DNA of 64,000 bases from CAMREV01 sp051653965 (GTDB lineage Bacteria > Bacillota_I > Bacilli_A > Mycoplasmatales > Mycoplasmoidaceae). Position 1 is the first letter of the stretch. The number at the start of each line of letters is the position of its first letter. The stretch lies in NCBI GenBank assembly GCA_051653965.1, contig JBOFXG010000007.1:62001-126000 (forward strand), written 5' to 3'. Both the position numbers and the translations under genes were made by a program. The notes under the pieces were generated by a model. The model saw nothing but the letters and a program-made list of their open reading frames with translations. It was not told the origin of the DNA and did no database searches. This document shows, one piece after another, positions 46,186-55,666 of the stretch.

Positions 46186-46671
46186 TTAAGCTTTTGCAGG
46201 ACCTAAATCAGAAATTGTAATAGTTAATGGATTTGCAGAAGAATATCCCTTTTTCAAAGTTATATTTAATACTGGACCTTTAATAATTTCGCCAGCAACA
46301 GGTATTGTAGTTTCAGTTTTAAATGTTATTGTTTCAACAACATCAAATCCTAATAAAGTTTGATTTGAGCCATCAATAAATACTAAATTATTTATAGTTA
46401 GTTTTTCTAATTCTGTAAATGGACTAAAAATTGGTTTACCAACTGTTCATGTTGCTGCAAGCTCAGTTTGACCTTGACGATTTTTTAATTTCATTTCATT
46501 ACTTAAAAAACCATCACAAAAACCAGTCGCAGTTCCTAAACTTTTTGGATCAATTGTTAATATATTTTCACTTGTAGATGTATTTGAACAACTTATAATT
46601 GGTAGCGTGAAAGCTATTGCTGATGATGTTATTAGAGCGCCTAATAAACTTAATTTTATTTTTTTATTCAT
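46186..46671 (-). CDS. Lipoprotein paralogue B
   Basis: 161 residues: signal MNKKIKLSLLGALITSSAIA, lipobox IISC (Cys28), one module containing TWTVGKPIF, GFDVVETITFK and the terminal LTITISDLGPAKA. Its start is 33 nt from the stop of paralogue C without a clear terminator, so C and B are probably cotranscribed. Confidence 0.88.
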
Positions 46672-46704
46672 GTTTTTTCCTTTTTTAAAATATTATTGTA
46701 ACTT

Positions 46705-47199
46705 TTATGGCAATGGCAATGGCAAAGGTTTAACCTTTCCAAGTAAGTTAACTTTTAATTCAATTGGTTTTAAAGAATTATATTCTGGTTTTAGCTCAAC
46801 AAGTAATTTTGGGCCATCTATATATGAACCAACAGCACCAATAGTTGTTGGTGTTAGAAAAGTTATTTTTTCAATTACTTCTTCACCATTTTTAATTTTT
46901 TCACCTGGGGCTTCAAATTTTAATTCAGCTTTAATTAGATCCATAATTTCAGGAGTAATAGGAATATCTGATTTCACAGTTCATTTACCAGCCAAAACTT
47001 CTTGATCAGTTTTACTAGTCTCACCTTGAATTAAAACTTCTAGTGCATCTGTAACAATTTTTTGTGCTTTAGTAATCGTTGAAGAAATAACTGATAATTC
47101 ATTGGCTTTAGAAGAACAACTAACTATTGGTAATGTTATTGCTAATGCAGAACTAGTTATTAAAGCTCCTAATAAAGTTAATTTAATTTTTTTATTCAT
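46705..47199 (-). CDS. Lipoprotein paralogue C
   Basis: 164 residues with signal peptide, lipobox IVSC (Cys28) and one module (about 70-155). The C-terminus is PLPLPLP, encoded by a hexanucleotide repeat (CCATTG repeated), so this tip could change length without a frameshift. A TATAAT lies just upstream at 47222-47227 (minus strand). Confidence 0.87.
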
Positions 47200-47250
47200 A
47201 ATTTTTCCTCATTTTGTTTAATTATAATATATTTTTAAAAAAATAAAATA

Positions 47251-47276
47251 AAAAAAGTGAATAATCACTTTTTTTT
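47251..47276 (-). terminator. Terminator of lipoprotein D
   Basis: AAAAAAGTGA / TCACTTTTTT hairpin; one of a set of related hairpins that follow the array genes. Confidence 0.8.
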
Positions 47277-47289
47277 ATTTTAGTTTAAA

Positions 47290-47815
47290 TTATTTAGCTA
47301 AACCTATATCACCAACTTTAATTATTAAGCTATCACTTTCATAACCATCTGTTAAAATGATTTGTAAAGTTGGACCAAAAACATTTTCACCTGTTGCTGG
47401 TAAAGTAGCTGCTTCTGTGATAATTGCATGATCAATAGCAACATTCCCTTTTATTTCATTATCAAATAAAGTAGTAAAATTTAATACTTTTATTATAGAT
47501 TGAACAAATTCACTATTTTTAGCAAATTTTAATCCTACTGAAAAATTTCTAAGAAAAGATTCTTGTTGAGATCTATCTGGCAAAACCTTAAAAAGGGGGG
47601 GTAAATACTTTTGTTACTTCTATAGTAGCTTGATTTAACATAGCACTATCTGTCTTTAAAAATGTTTTTGTTGTAATTGGAGGTGTTGGATCAAATGGTA
47701 TTAATGGACCGCTTGGGCTTGTGCTTGCGCTACAACTAACTATTGGTAATGTTATTGCTAATGCAGAACTAGTTATTAAAGTTCCTAATAAAGTTAATTT
47801 AATTTTTTTATTCAT
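47290..47815 (-). pseudogene. Lipoprotein paralogue D, out of frame at a G7/C7 tract (probable phase-variable gene)
   Basis: The 5' part (47815-47588) encodes signal peptide, lipobox IVSC and the start of the mature protein, then stops after 75 residues (VTKVFTPPF). The 3' part (47583-47290) encodes the rest of a normal module ending VGDIGLAK in another frame. The shift occurs at seven C on the coding strand (G7 at 47595-47601). With six C the two parts join into a 174-residue lipoprotein. Long G/C runs are conspicuous in such an AT-rich sequence, so slipped-strand on/off switching is likely, with the present state off. Confidence 0.85.
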
Positions 47816-47870
47816 AATTTTTCCTTTTAAATACTTTTGTTATATAATTTTTTTTATAAAAAAACAAGTA

Positions 47871-47894
47871 AAAAAAGTGCATAAGCACTTTTTT
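47871..47894 (-). terminator. Terminator after paralogue E
   Basis: AAAAAAGTGC ATAA GCACTTTTTT hairpin following the E stop (47901). Confidence 0.82.
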
Positions 47895-47900
47895 AAAAAA

Positions 47901-48324
47901 TTATTTGGCCATTCCTAAAGAACCAACTTGAATTATAACATCTTTAGTAGAAGCATATCCGTCTTTAAAATTAACTTTTAATTTTGGCCCCTCAATATTA
48001 GTTCCAGAAATACCCACATCAGTTTCACTAAAATAAGTTACATTATCAATAACATCCATTCCTAGAAGTATATCATGGAAGTCATCTTTAAAAGTTAAAG
48101 TATCTATTATTAACTTTAAATTTTTAGCAGATATCTTATTACCAATTTTTCATGATTCTGCAAGTTCTACTTGTCTAGCGTTAGATGTTTCTGCTTGCAT
48201 ATCATTATTAAATTGAACAGTAACAGCATTTTGAGATTCCATTAAATCATCAGCATCTGGAATTAAAAAATCACTACTCTTCATAATTAACTCAACAATT
48301 GGTAAATTTAAATTTTTTATTCAT
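47901..48324 (-). pseudogene. Lipoprotein paralogue E, signal peptide and lipobox deleted, frameshifted
   Basis: A start identical to the others (ATGAATAAAAAAT) is followed at once by the remnant of LPIV in a different frame; about 20 signal-peptide codons and the lipobox Cys are missing. The module itself is intact (SWKIGNKIS...VIIQVGSLGMAK) and could only be reached from an internal ATG near 48,283 as a cytoplasmic protein. I treat it as a broken or silent copy that could serve as recombination donor. Confidence 0.75.
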
Positions 48325-48442
48325 ATTTTATCCTTTTAAATATTATAAGTCTATTTCTATAAAATAATTTAATAAAATAATTTATATAATGAATTTTGAA
48401 AATAATATTTAATTAATTTTAAAAATATTTTATTAATAAACA

Positions 48443-48466
48443 AAAAAAGTGCATAAGCACTTTTTT
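48443..48466 (-). terminator. Terminator after lipoprotein F
   Basis: AAAAAAGTGC ATAA GCACTTTTTT, identical in core to the hairpin after E. Confidence 0.82.
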
Positions 48467-48490
48467 ATATAAAATTTAAAGCTAATTAAA

Positions 48491-49351
48491 TTATAAAGCT
48501 TTACCAAGAATTCCAACTTGAATAAAAACATCTGGACTTGAAGAATATTCAGATCTAAAGTTAATTTTTAATTCAGGGCCAGTAATATTCACTCCTGTAG
48601 CAGGCAATGTAGCGACACTATTGAAAGTTACACTTTTAATTGCATTAACTCCCAAAACTTCAACACCATTAATTTCAAATTTTAAAGCGTTTGTAATAGT
48701 GTTTAATTGAGTAGGAGTTAATTCATCATTTATTTTTCAACTATCTAAAAGATTTTGTTGTTCAGTTCTATTTAATTTAGTTTGCATTTGAAATAATAAT
48801 GATAAAGTAATACCCTGAGTAGCTGCATCCAATGAAGCTTGATTTGTAATTAAATTAGTTGGAGCTATTCCTAAAGAATTAACTTGAATTAAAATATCAG
48901 CACTTGAAGTATATTGGGCTTTAAGATTAACTTTTAATTCAGGTCCATTAATCTCCAAACCAGCATCAGGAACTATAGTTCCATTATTAAAAGTTATACT
49001 TTCGATGGCTTCAATACCACTAACTGTTCCGCCAGTAGTAGTGTTATTGAAATTTAGAATCTCTTTAATTGAATTTAATTGATCAATAGGTAATTCTGTA
49101 CCAACTTTTCATGAATTTACAATGTTTTTTTGAGCATCATTAGTTTTTCCAACTTCTAGTTCAGTTTTTAAAAAAGTAGTAGCAAGAGTTTCAGCTGCTA
49201 TTAAATCATCAGAAACTGCAGTTATTATTTTTGGTTGATCTATATGTGGTTCATCACTAGATGCAGAACAACTAACGATTGGTAAAGTAATAGCTAAAGC
49301 TGAACCAGCAATTAAAGCTCCTAATAAACTTAATTTGATTTTCTTATTCAT
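48491..49351 (-). CDS. Lipoprotein paralogue F with two modules
   Basis: 286 residues: signal peptide, lipobox IVSC (Cys28), then two tandem modules. Module 1 ends SADILIQVNSLGIAP and module 2 ends SPDVFIQVGILGKAL; each contains the pattern W-K...GPELKVN...Y-SS. All other array members have one module. The first 33 residues are the same as those of paralogue H, which suggests recent duplication or gene conversion of the 5' end. Confidence 0.88.
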
Positions 49352-49420
49352 ATTTTTTCCTTTAATTATGTAATTTATGTATATACATATATATGTTATA
49401 TATTTTTTTTTATGAAAAGC

Positions 49421-49454
49421 AATTAAAAAAAGTGCTTTTACACTTTTTTTAATT
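49421..49454 (-). terminator. Terminator after paralogue G
   Basis: AATTAAAAAAAGTG CTTTTA CACTTTTTTTAATT, 14-bp perfect stem, same family as the other array terminators. Confidence 0.85.
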
Positions 49455-49490
49455 AGATAATTTATAGATTTTTAAATAAAAAACTTATGT

Positions 49491-49868
49491 CTAAGCTTTT
49501 GCAAATCCTAAATTACCAACTTGGATTATGATTTCATCAGAAGTATATCCATCTTGAAGATTAACTTTTATTTTAGGTCCCATAATTTGCTCGCCTGTAT
49601 TAGGAATTACAGTATTAGTAATAAATTTTATGCTATCAATAACATTAACTCCTTGAATCGTTTTACCATCATTATCAGTAAAATTTAAAACTTCTATAAT
49701 TGATCGTGATAAAATTTCATCTAATTGTTCATTAGCTTTTCATGATTCTACAAGTTTTTTTTGATTTTCAAGCGTTGTTGCTACATCTAATTCTAATTTT
49801 AAATAAGTAGTCACAAGATCTGTAGCTGTTATTAGACTATTTAAATCAACAGTTATTTTTTTATTCAT
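49491..49868 (-). CDS. Signal-less paralogue G of the lipoprotein family
   Basis: 125 residues. MNKKI is joined in frame directly to the mature region (TVDLNSLITATDLVTTYL), so the hydrophobic core and the lipobox are precisely missing while the frame is kept. The module is complete and ends IIIQVGNLGFAKA. The usual upstream ribosome site (GGAG) is retained. If expressed it would be cytoplasmic; it may instead be a silent sequence reservoir. Confidence 0.7.
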
Positions 49869-50155
49869 ATTTTCTCCTTTTATATAAATATTATAAATTT
49901 GTTTATAAAAAAAATGATAAAAAATAATTTTAAATTTTATTGTAATAATATTTATTAAAATAATAGGAATTAATATTATTATTTATTACAAAATAGCTAA
50001 TAATAAGAAATATAATATTAAAAATTAAAAAATTAAAGCTAATATAAAAATTAATTTAATTTTTTATTTAAATTAAATAGTGAGGAATTAAAAAAAGTGC
50101 ATATGCACTTTTTTTAATTGATTTAATTATAAATTTTTAAATAAAAAACTTATGT
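49869..50155. other. AT-rich spacer between paralogues G and H
   Basis: 287 nt with no open frame of interest. It contains the ribosome site and presumed promoter of G at its left end and the terminator of H at its right end; nothing else is recognisable. Confidence 0.6.
50086..50119 (-). terminator. Terminator after lipoprotein H
   Basis: AATTAAAAAAAGTGC ATAT GCACTTTTTTTAATT, 15-bp perfect stem. Confidence 0.87.
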
Positions 50156-50626
50156 CTATTTTGCAGTACCTAATGAACCAACTTGAATAGAAACTTCTTT
50201 ATCAGAAGTGTATCCACTTTTAAAGATTACTCTTAATTTAGGCCCTGAAATACTTGAACCTGCAACACCAACAGTAGTTTTAGTAAAATATTCTACATTT
50301 TCAATAACATCAGTTCCAAAAATTTCTTTACCATCAGCATCAGTAAATTTTAGATCATTTTTAATTACTGTAAGATTATCAGCTGATATTTTGTCACCAA
50401 CTTTTCATGATTCAGCAAGTGCTACTTGCGCAGCATTATCTAATGCATCTGTCATAGCTTTGTTAAATTTACCAGTCATGTCAGCAGTAACAGTATTTAA
50501 ACTAGCATCAACAACAGTTAAAGCAACATCACTAGATGCAGAACAACTAACGATTGGTAAAGTAATAGCTAAAGCTGAACCAGCAATTAAAGCTCCTAAT
50601 AAACTTAATTTTATTTTCTTATTCAT
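50156..50626 (-). CDS. Lipoprotein paralogue H
   Basis: 156 residues: signal peptide, lipobox IVSC (Cys28), one module with ESWKVGDKISADNL, GTDVIENVEYF, SISGPKLRV and the end VSIQVGSLGTAK. This is the first member of the array in transcription order. Its N-terminus is shared with F, and its module is closest to that of the broken copy E. Confidence 0.9.
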
Positions 50627-51042
50627 ATTTTTTCCTTTAATTATATAATATATATATTATGATATTAGCAACATTACTAATATACTATTTAATTATATCA
50701 AATAATTTATATATATCAAAAAATATTTAGCATTTCTTTATTTTTCCTTTATTTATTTTTATAAAATATTTTATAAAGCACTCAAAAAAAGTAATTATTC
50801 ACTTTTTTAAAATAATTTAAAAATCATTAAAAACCTTAAAAAGTAAATAAACATTCTAAATTTCTTAAACTTATTCTTTGAATTAAAATAGTTAAGGATG
50901 AATTTGATTAATACTTATTTTAAAGCTAATTTCTAATTTAATAGATATATAATTATTTTTATTAAATAAGATTAATTCAAGAAGCATTTAACAAGAAATA
51001 TAAAATTTTATTTTTTAAATAATAAAGATTAACTTTCTTAAT
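50627..51042. other. 416-nt spacer with an orphan array-type terminator
   Basis: No gene on either strand. It holds the promoter region of H and, at 50785-50808, a hairpin AAAAAAGT ... ACTTTTTT of the same type as the array terminators. No array gene lies upstream of this hairpin, so it may mark a lost family member. The remainder is featureless AT-rich sequence. Confidence 0.6.
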
Positions 51043-51885
51043 TTATTTTTTTTCAATAAAATTAATTATTGTTTTGTAGTAAAGTTCCTCATTTTCAGCA
51101 AATAATCCATGTCCAACATTATCTATTTTAACAACAGTTAGGTCTTTTATTTTATGTTTCAAGTGAATTACTGAATTATTTGCATCAACTAACTTATCTT
51201 TTTTTCCAACTATTAATAATGCAGGAATCTCAATCGATGCATATGCTTTCTCAATTTCTAAAAATAATGATGGTTTCATTAATTCTCATTGAATATCCTT
51301 GATATATTGATTATTGATATTAATAAAATATCAATACTTTCTAGTAAAATCATATTTTGCATCTAATTTAGGAACAATGATTTCAGGATTATTAAAAGCA
51401 ATTTTATGTAATTTCATTAATCCTTTATAACTTTTTGGAAAAAAAGCATTAACTTTTGTAATAATTTTAGGAATTGAAGTTATATTCAATGGCGATACTA
51501 AAATAATTTTAATTATTCTATTATCATCCTTAATTTTTTTGTATACCATGGCAGCTAAACTAGCTCCTAGTGAGTGGCCAATTAAAACAACATTAGTTAA
51601 TTCATTTTCTTCAAGGAATTTGACTATTAATTTAATATGTAGATTTATTTTTAAGTCTTTTTTTGTAAACTTCTTTTTTCCTTCTCAAGAACCAGGTAAA
51701 TTAAATGTATAGTAGTTATATTTACGATTTCTTTCTTCAAAAAGAAAATTAGAATATCTATTTGCAGCATAACCATGAATAAAAACTACATTAGCAATAT
51801 TAGAGTTTTTATTTTTTTCAAAATAAAACTTTTCTAAGAGCGAAGTATTAACTTGTTCAATTTCCTTGCTATTTTTTTTTAACAT
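51043..51885 (-). CDS. Alpha/beta hydrolase
   Basis: 280 residues with the fold's hallmarks: oxyanion strand VVFIHGYAANRYS, nucleophile elbow GHSLGAS (Ser), acid near VGKKDKLVD and catalytic His in NVGHGLF. Such mollicute proteins are annotated as esterases, lipases or proline iminopeptidases; the substrate here is unknown. TGA Trp codons split it. It is divergent from the ABC exporter. Confidence 0.88.
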
Positions 51886-51972
51886 TATTATTCCTTAAAA
51901 TATATTATATATATAATTAATTCTACAATTTATAAACAAAAAATTTTAATTAAATTTAAGTAATAAATATAT

Positions 51973-51978
51973 TATAAT
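51973..51978 (+). promoter_or_regulatory. -10 element of the ABC exporter operon
   Basis: TATAAT 46 nt before the ATG at 52025 in the divergent spacer; AGAAAGGA is the ribosome site. Confidence 0.45.
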
Positions 51979-52024
51979 ATTATTTGTTTTAAATAGTAGA
52001 ATTAAAAAAATCAGAAAGGAAATT

Positions 52025-53815
52025 ATGTATCAAATATTAAAAAGATTACCTTTAAAAGATAAGTTGTTATTATTTTTAACTATTATTGTAATGACTATTT
52101 CTGTTATGGCAGATTTAATGCAACCATTATTTTTTGGAAAGATATCTCAAATACTATCAACATCAAGTGATATTAACAAAATCTGATCAAGCTCTGTTGA
52201 TGGGATTGTCTTTGCAGGTTGAATTGGAATGATGGCTGCTGCTGCTGTTGTTGGTATAATATTCAACATTATTGCAGTATACATTACAACTGAAGTATCA
52301 GTAAGAACAGCATTTAAAATCAGAAATGATATGTTTAACAAAGTTCAGAATCTTTCTTCACAAGATGTAGATAAGGTTTCGACATCATCATTTATTACAA
52401 GAATTACATTAGATGTATTCCATATTAATGAATTAATGGTATTATTATTTACTTTATTAGTAAAGGCACCAATTTATTTTTTAGGAGGATTAACTCTTTC
52501 AGTTGTTTCTGTTTCACAAATATCACAATCTGAATTAAGTAATTTATCTTATATTTATTTTGTATTCTTATTATTAACTTTCTTCACAGGAGTAATTTTA
52601 TATAAAGCATTTCCTACTTTTGAAAAAATTAAAAAAAACTATGACAATAATAACTCAATAATGAGTGAAAACTTAATCGGTTCAAGAGTTGTTAGAGCTT
52701 TTAATTTAGAAGAAAACCAAATTACAAGATATGATAGCAAAAATATCCTTTTAAAAAGAAATTTAATTAAAGGTGATTCATTGACTACAATCTTTTTGCC
52801 ATTATTTACAATAATAATGAATCTTTCAGTTGTATTTATTATTTCTTATTCAGGATTTGTATCTATTAATATTCCTGCAGATAGAAGACCTGAAGTTGTA
52901 GGATTAGTTACTTCATTAATTCAATACTTCAATATATTATTAGTTGGTTTCTTCCTTGCTTCATTTGTTTTAGCTACTTTTGCATTTACAAAAGTTTCTG
53001 GTAAAAGAATTAATGAAGTTTATGCAATAAAAAATTCAATTAAAGAATCTAAAAAACCAGTTGCAATTGATAAAACAAATATTAGTTTCAAAAATGTTTC
53101 TTTTAAATACTTTAAGGAAAGTAATGATTGGGCTATTAAAGATATGTCATTTAATATTAAAGAAGGCCAAACAATTGGAATTATTGGAAAAACTGGTTCA
53201 GGTAAGTCAACCATTGTTAATTTATTAACAAGACTTTATGATGTAACAGAAGGCCAAATTACAATTGGAGATCATGATATTAGAGAAGTAAAAATTAGTG
53301 ATTTAAGAGAAAATATTTCTGTTTCATTACAAGAAAAAATATTATTTTCAGGAACTGTTGAAGAAAATATTAGAGTTGGAAAGACAAATGCATCTGAAAA
53401 AGAAGTCTTAAAGGCTGCTAAAATTGCTGAGGCTTATGAATTTATTAATGAAAAAGAAGGTAAGTTTAAATATAGAATTGAAGAAAGAGGAAAAAACTTA
53501 TCAGGCGGGCAAAAACAAAGAGTTTCAATCGCTAGATCTGTTGTTGGAGATCCTAAAGTTTTAATATTTGATGATTCAACAAGTGCGCTTGATAATATAA
53601 CTGAAAGAAAACTACTAAATAACTTAAAAACAGAATTAAAAGATAGTACCTTAATAATTATTGCTCAAAGAATTAATTCAGTTAAAGAAGCTGATAAAAT
53701 TTTAATTATTAATGATGGTAAATTAATTGGTGAAGGTACTCACTCTTACTTAATTAAAAACAATAAAGATTATAAAGAAATTTATGATTCTCAAGATACA
53801 TCAAAGGATAAATAA
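52025..53815 (+). CDS. ABC exporter half-transporter 1 (permease-ATPase)
   Basis: 596 residues: six-helix type IV exporter domain (about 1-330) followed by an ATPase domain. Walker A GKTGSGKSTIV and signature LSGGQKQRVSIARS are canonical, but the residue after Walker B Asp is Asp (VLIFDDSTSALD) where the catalytic Glu belongs. This is the pattern of the degenerate half in heterodimeric exporters. The stop overlaps the next gene in TAATG. Substrate (drug, lipid or peptide) unknown. Confidence 0.93.
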
Positions 53816-55596
53816 TGAAAACAAATAATTCAAAAAAGAACTTTCATACCATTTTAATTTATGGAGCTAAATATAAATTAAGATTTGTATTAATATTAAT
53901 TTTATCTATCGTTTCAATTACCACAAATGTTTTATCAACATTTATGGTAGGGTTTGGATTAGAAAAATTAATTAATAATGTAAATAATAGTCCTAATATA
54001 ATTAATGAAATTATTATCTTCTCTACATTGTTAGCTCTATTTTATGCAGTTTATTCAGGGTTTAGATATTTAAGTAATTTATTAATGATAAGACTAACAC
54101 ATAATTTAGGTTTTACTATTAGAAAAGATCTATTCTTTAAAATTCAAAAATTACCATTTTCATATTTAGATGTTCAATCAACTGGTGATATAATGAGTAG
54201 ATTAACAAGCGATGTTGAAGTATTCACAACAACTTTATCTCAACAAGGTGTTGAATTTATATCTGGTGTTATAACAGTTATAGGAATGTTAATTGGTATG
54301 TTTATTCTTTCTCCAATATTAACAGTAATATTACTTGTGACAATGCCAATAATGTTTTTAATAATTGTTTTTGTAATGAAAAAAGCACAACCATATTTTA
54401 TAAAAAGGCAAGAATACACGGGGATATTAAATGGTTTTGCAGAAGAATATATTTCTTCCCAAAAAGTTATTAATTTATTCTCTTACCAAAAAGAAGCATT
54501 ACATAAATTTAAAAATATTAATAAAGATTTATCAGTTGCAGTTGAAAAATCAAGATTAATATCAGGAGTTATTTTCCCTTACAACAACTTCGTAAATAAC
54601 TTTATGTTAATGTTCATTACATTGATTGCAGTTGTATTTATTTCAAATAATATATCAATTTCTGGCGCAACTGATCTAAAAGATATTGGACTAATTTTTC
54701 CATTTATTTTATTACAAAGACAATTTTCAATGCCAATTACAAACTTCTTTTCAATGATTAATCAATTCCAATTAGCATTTGCTGGAGCAAATAGATTCTT
54801 TGAAATATTAAATGAAAAAGAAGAACCAAAACAACAATCAACTAAGGAAATTAAAGTTACAAATGCTCTTGTTGAATTTAAAAATATTAATTTTTCTTAT
54901 GTTGAAGGAATTCCAATAATTAATGACTTATCATTTAAAACAGTTCCTGGAGGAATTAATGCGATAGTTGGTGCAACAGGATCTGGTAAAACAACTTTAA
55001 TTAGCTTATTAACAAGATTCTACGAAATTAATTCAGGAACTATTGAGATTGACGGACAAGATATTGCTAAATTTTGCAAACATAATATTAGGGAAAATAT
55101 TACTATTGTTTTACAAGATACATTCTTATTCTCAGAGTCAATTAGAGAGAATATTTCTTATGGAAATATGAAAGCAACTGATAAAGAGATAATTGAAGCA
55201 GCCAAATCAGCAAATGCATGACACTTTATTGAACAATTACCAAATGGTTTAGATACAATTTTGTACCCAGATAATTCAATTATTTCAGAAGGTGAAAAAC
55301 AATTAATAGCTATTGCAAGAGCATTCTTATCAAAAGCCAAAATAATTATTTTAGATGAAGCAACTTCTTATGTTGATACTAAAACAGAAAAAGAAATTCA
55401 AGAAGCTATGGCAAAACTAATGAAAGGTAGAACTTCATTTGTTATTGCTCATAGATTATCTACAATTAAAAAGGCAGACCAAATTATTGTTCTTCAAAAA
55501 GGAACACTTAAAGAAAAAGGAACTCATAACCAGTTACTATCTAAAAAAGGGCTTTACTATAGCATGATTCAATCTGGAATATCAGAAGATAACTAA
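53815..55596 (+). CDS. ABC exporter half-transporter 2 (permease-ATPase)
   Basis: 593 residues, same architecture. Walker A GATGSGKTTLI and Walker B IIILDEATSYVD with catalytic Glu are intact, but the signature motif reads ISEGEKQ instead of LSGGQ. Together with subunit 1 this gives one complete and one degenerate ATP site, as in TM287/288 and BmrCD. A TGA Trp at about 55,220 splits it in standard code. Confidence 0.93.
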
Positions 55597-55609
55597 TTGA
55601 AATTTATTT

Positions 55610-55639
55610 AAAAAAACCATAAATAATTATGGTTTTTTT
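55610..55639 (+). terminator. Terminator of the ABC exporter operon
   Basis: AAAAAAACCATAA ATAA TTATGGTTTTTTT, 13-bp perfect stem with T run, between the exporter and tkt. Confidence 0.9.
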
Positions 55640-55666
55640 ATTTATAATAATTTTAAAGGAAAAAAA

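Noticed and set aside
50208..50648. 146-codon plus-strand frame over lipoprotein H
   Set aside because: Antisense to a clear lipoprotein gene with signal peptide, lipobox and terminator; its sequence only mirrors the module repeat.
47251..50808. Regularly spaced AAAAAAGTG...CACTTTTTT repeats considered as CRISPR or recombination sites
   Set aside because: Each copy lies just after a gene end and folds as a terminator with T run; spacing equals gene length and there are no spacers or cas genes.
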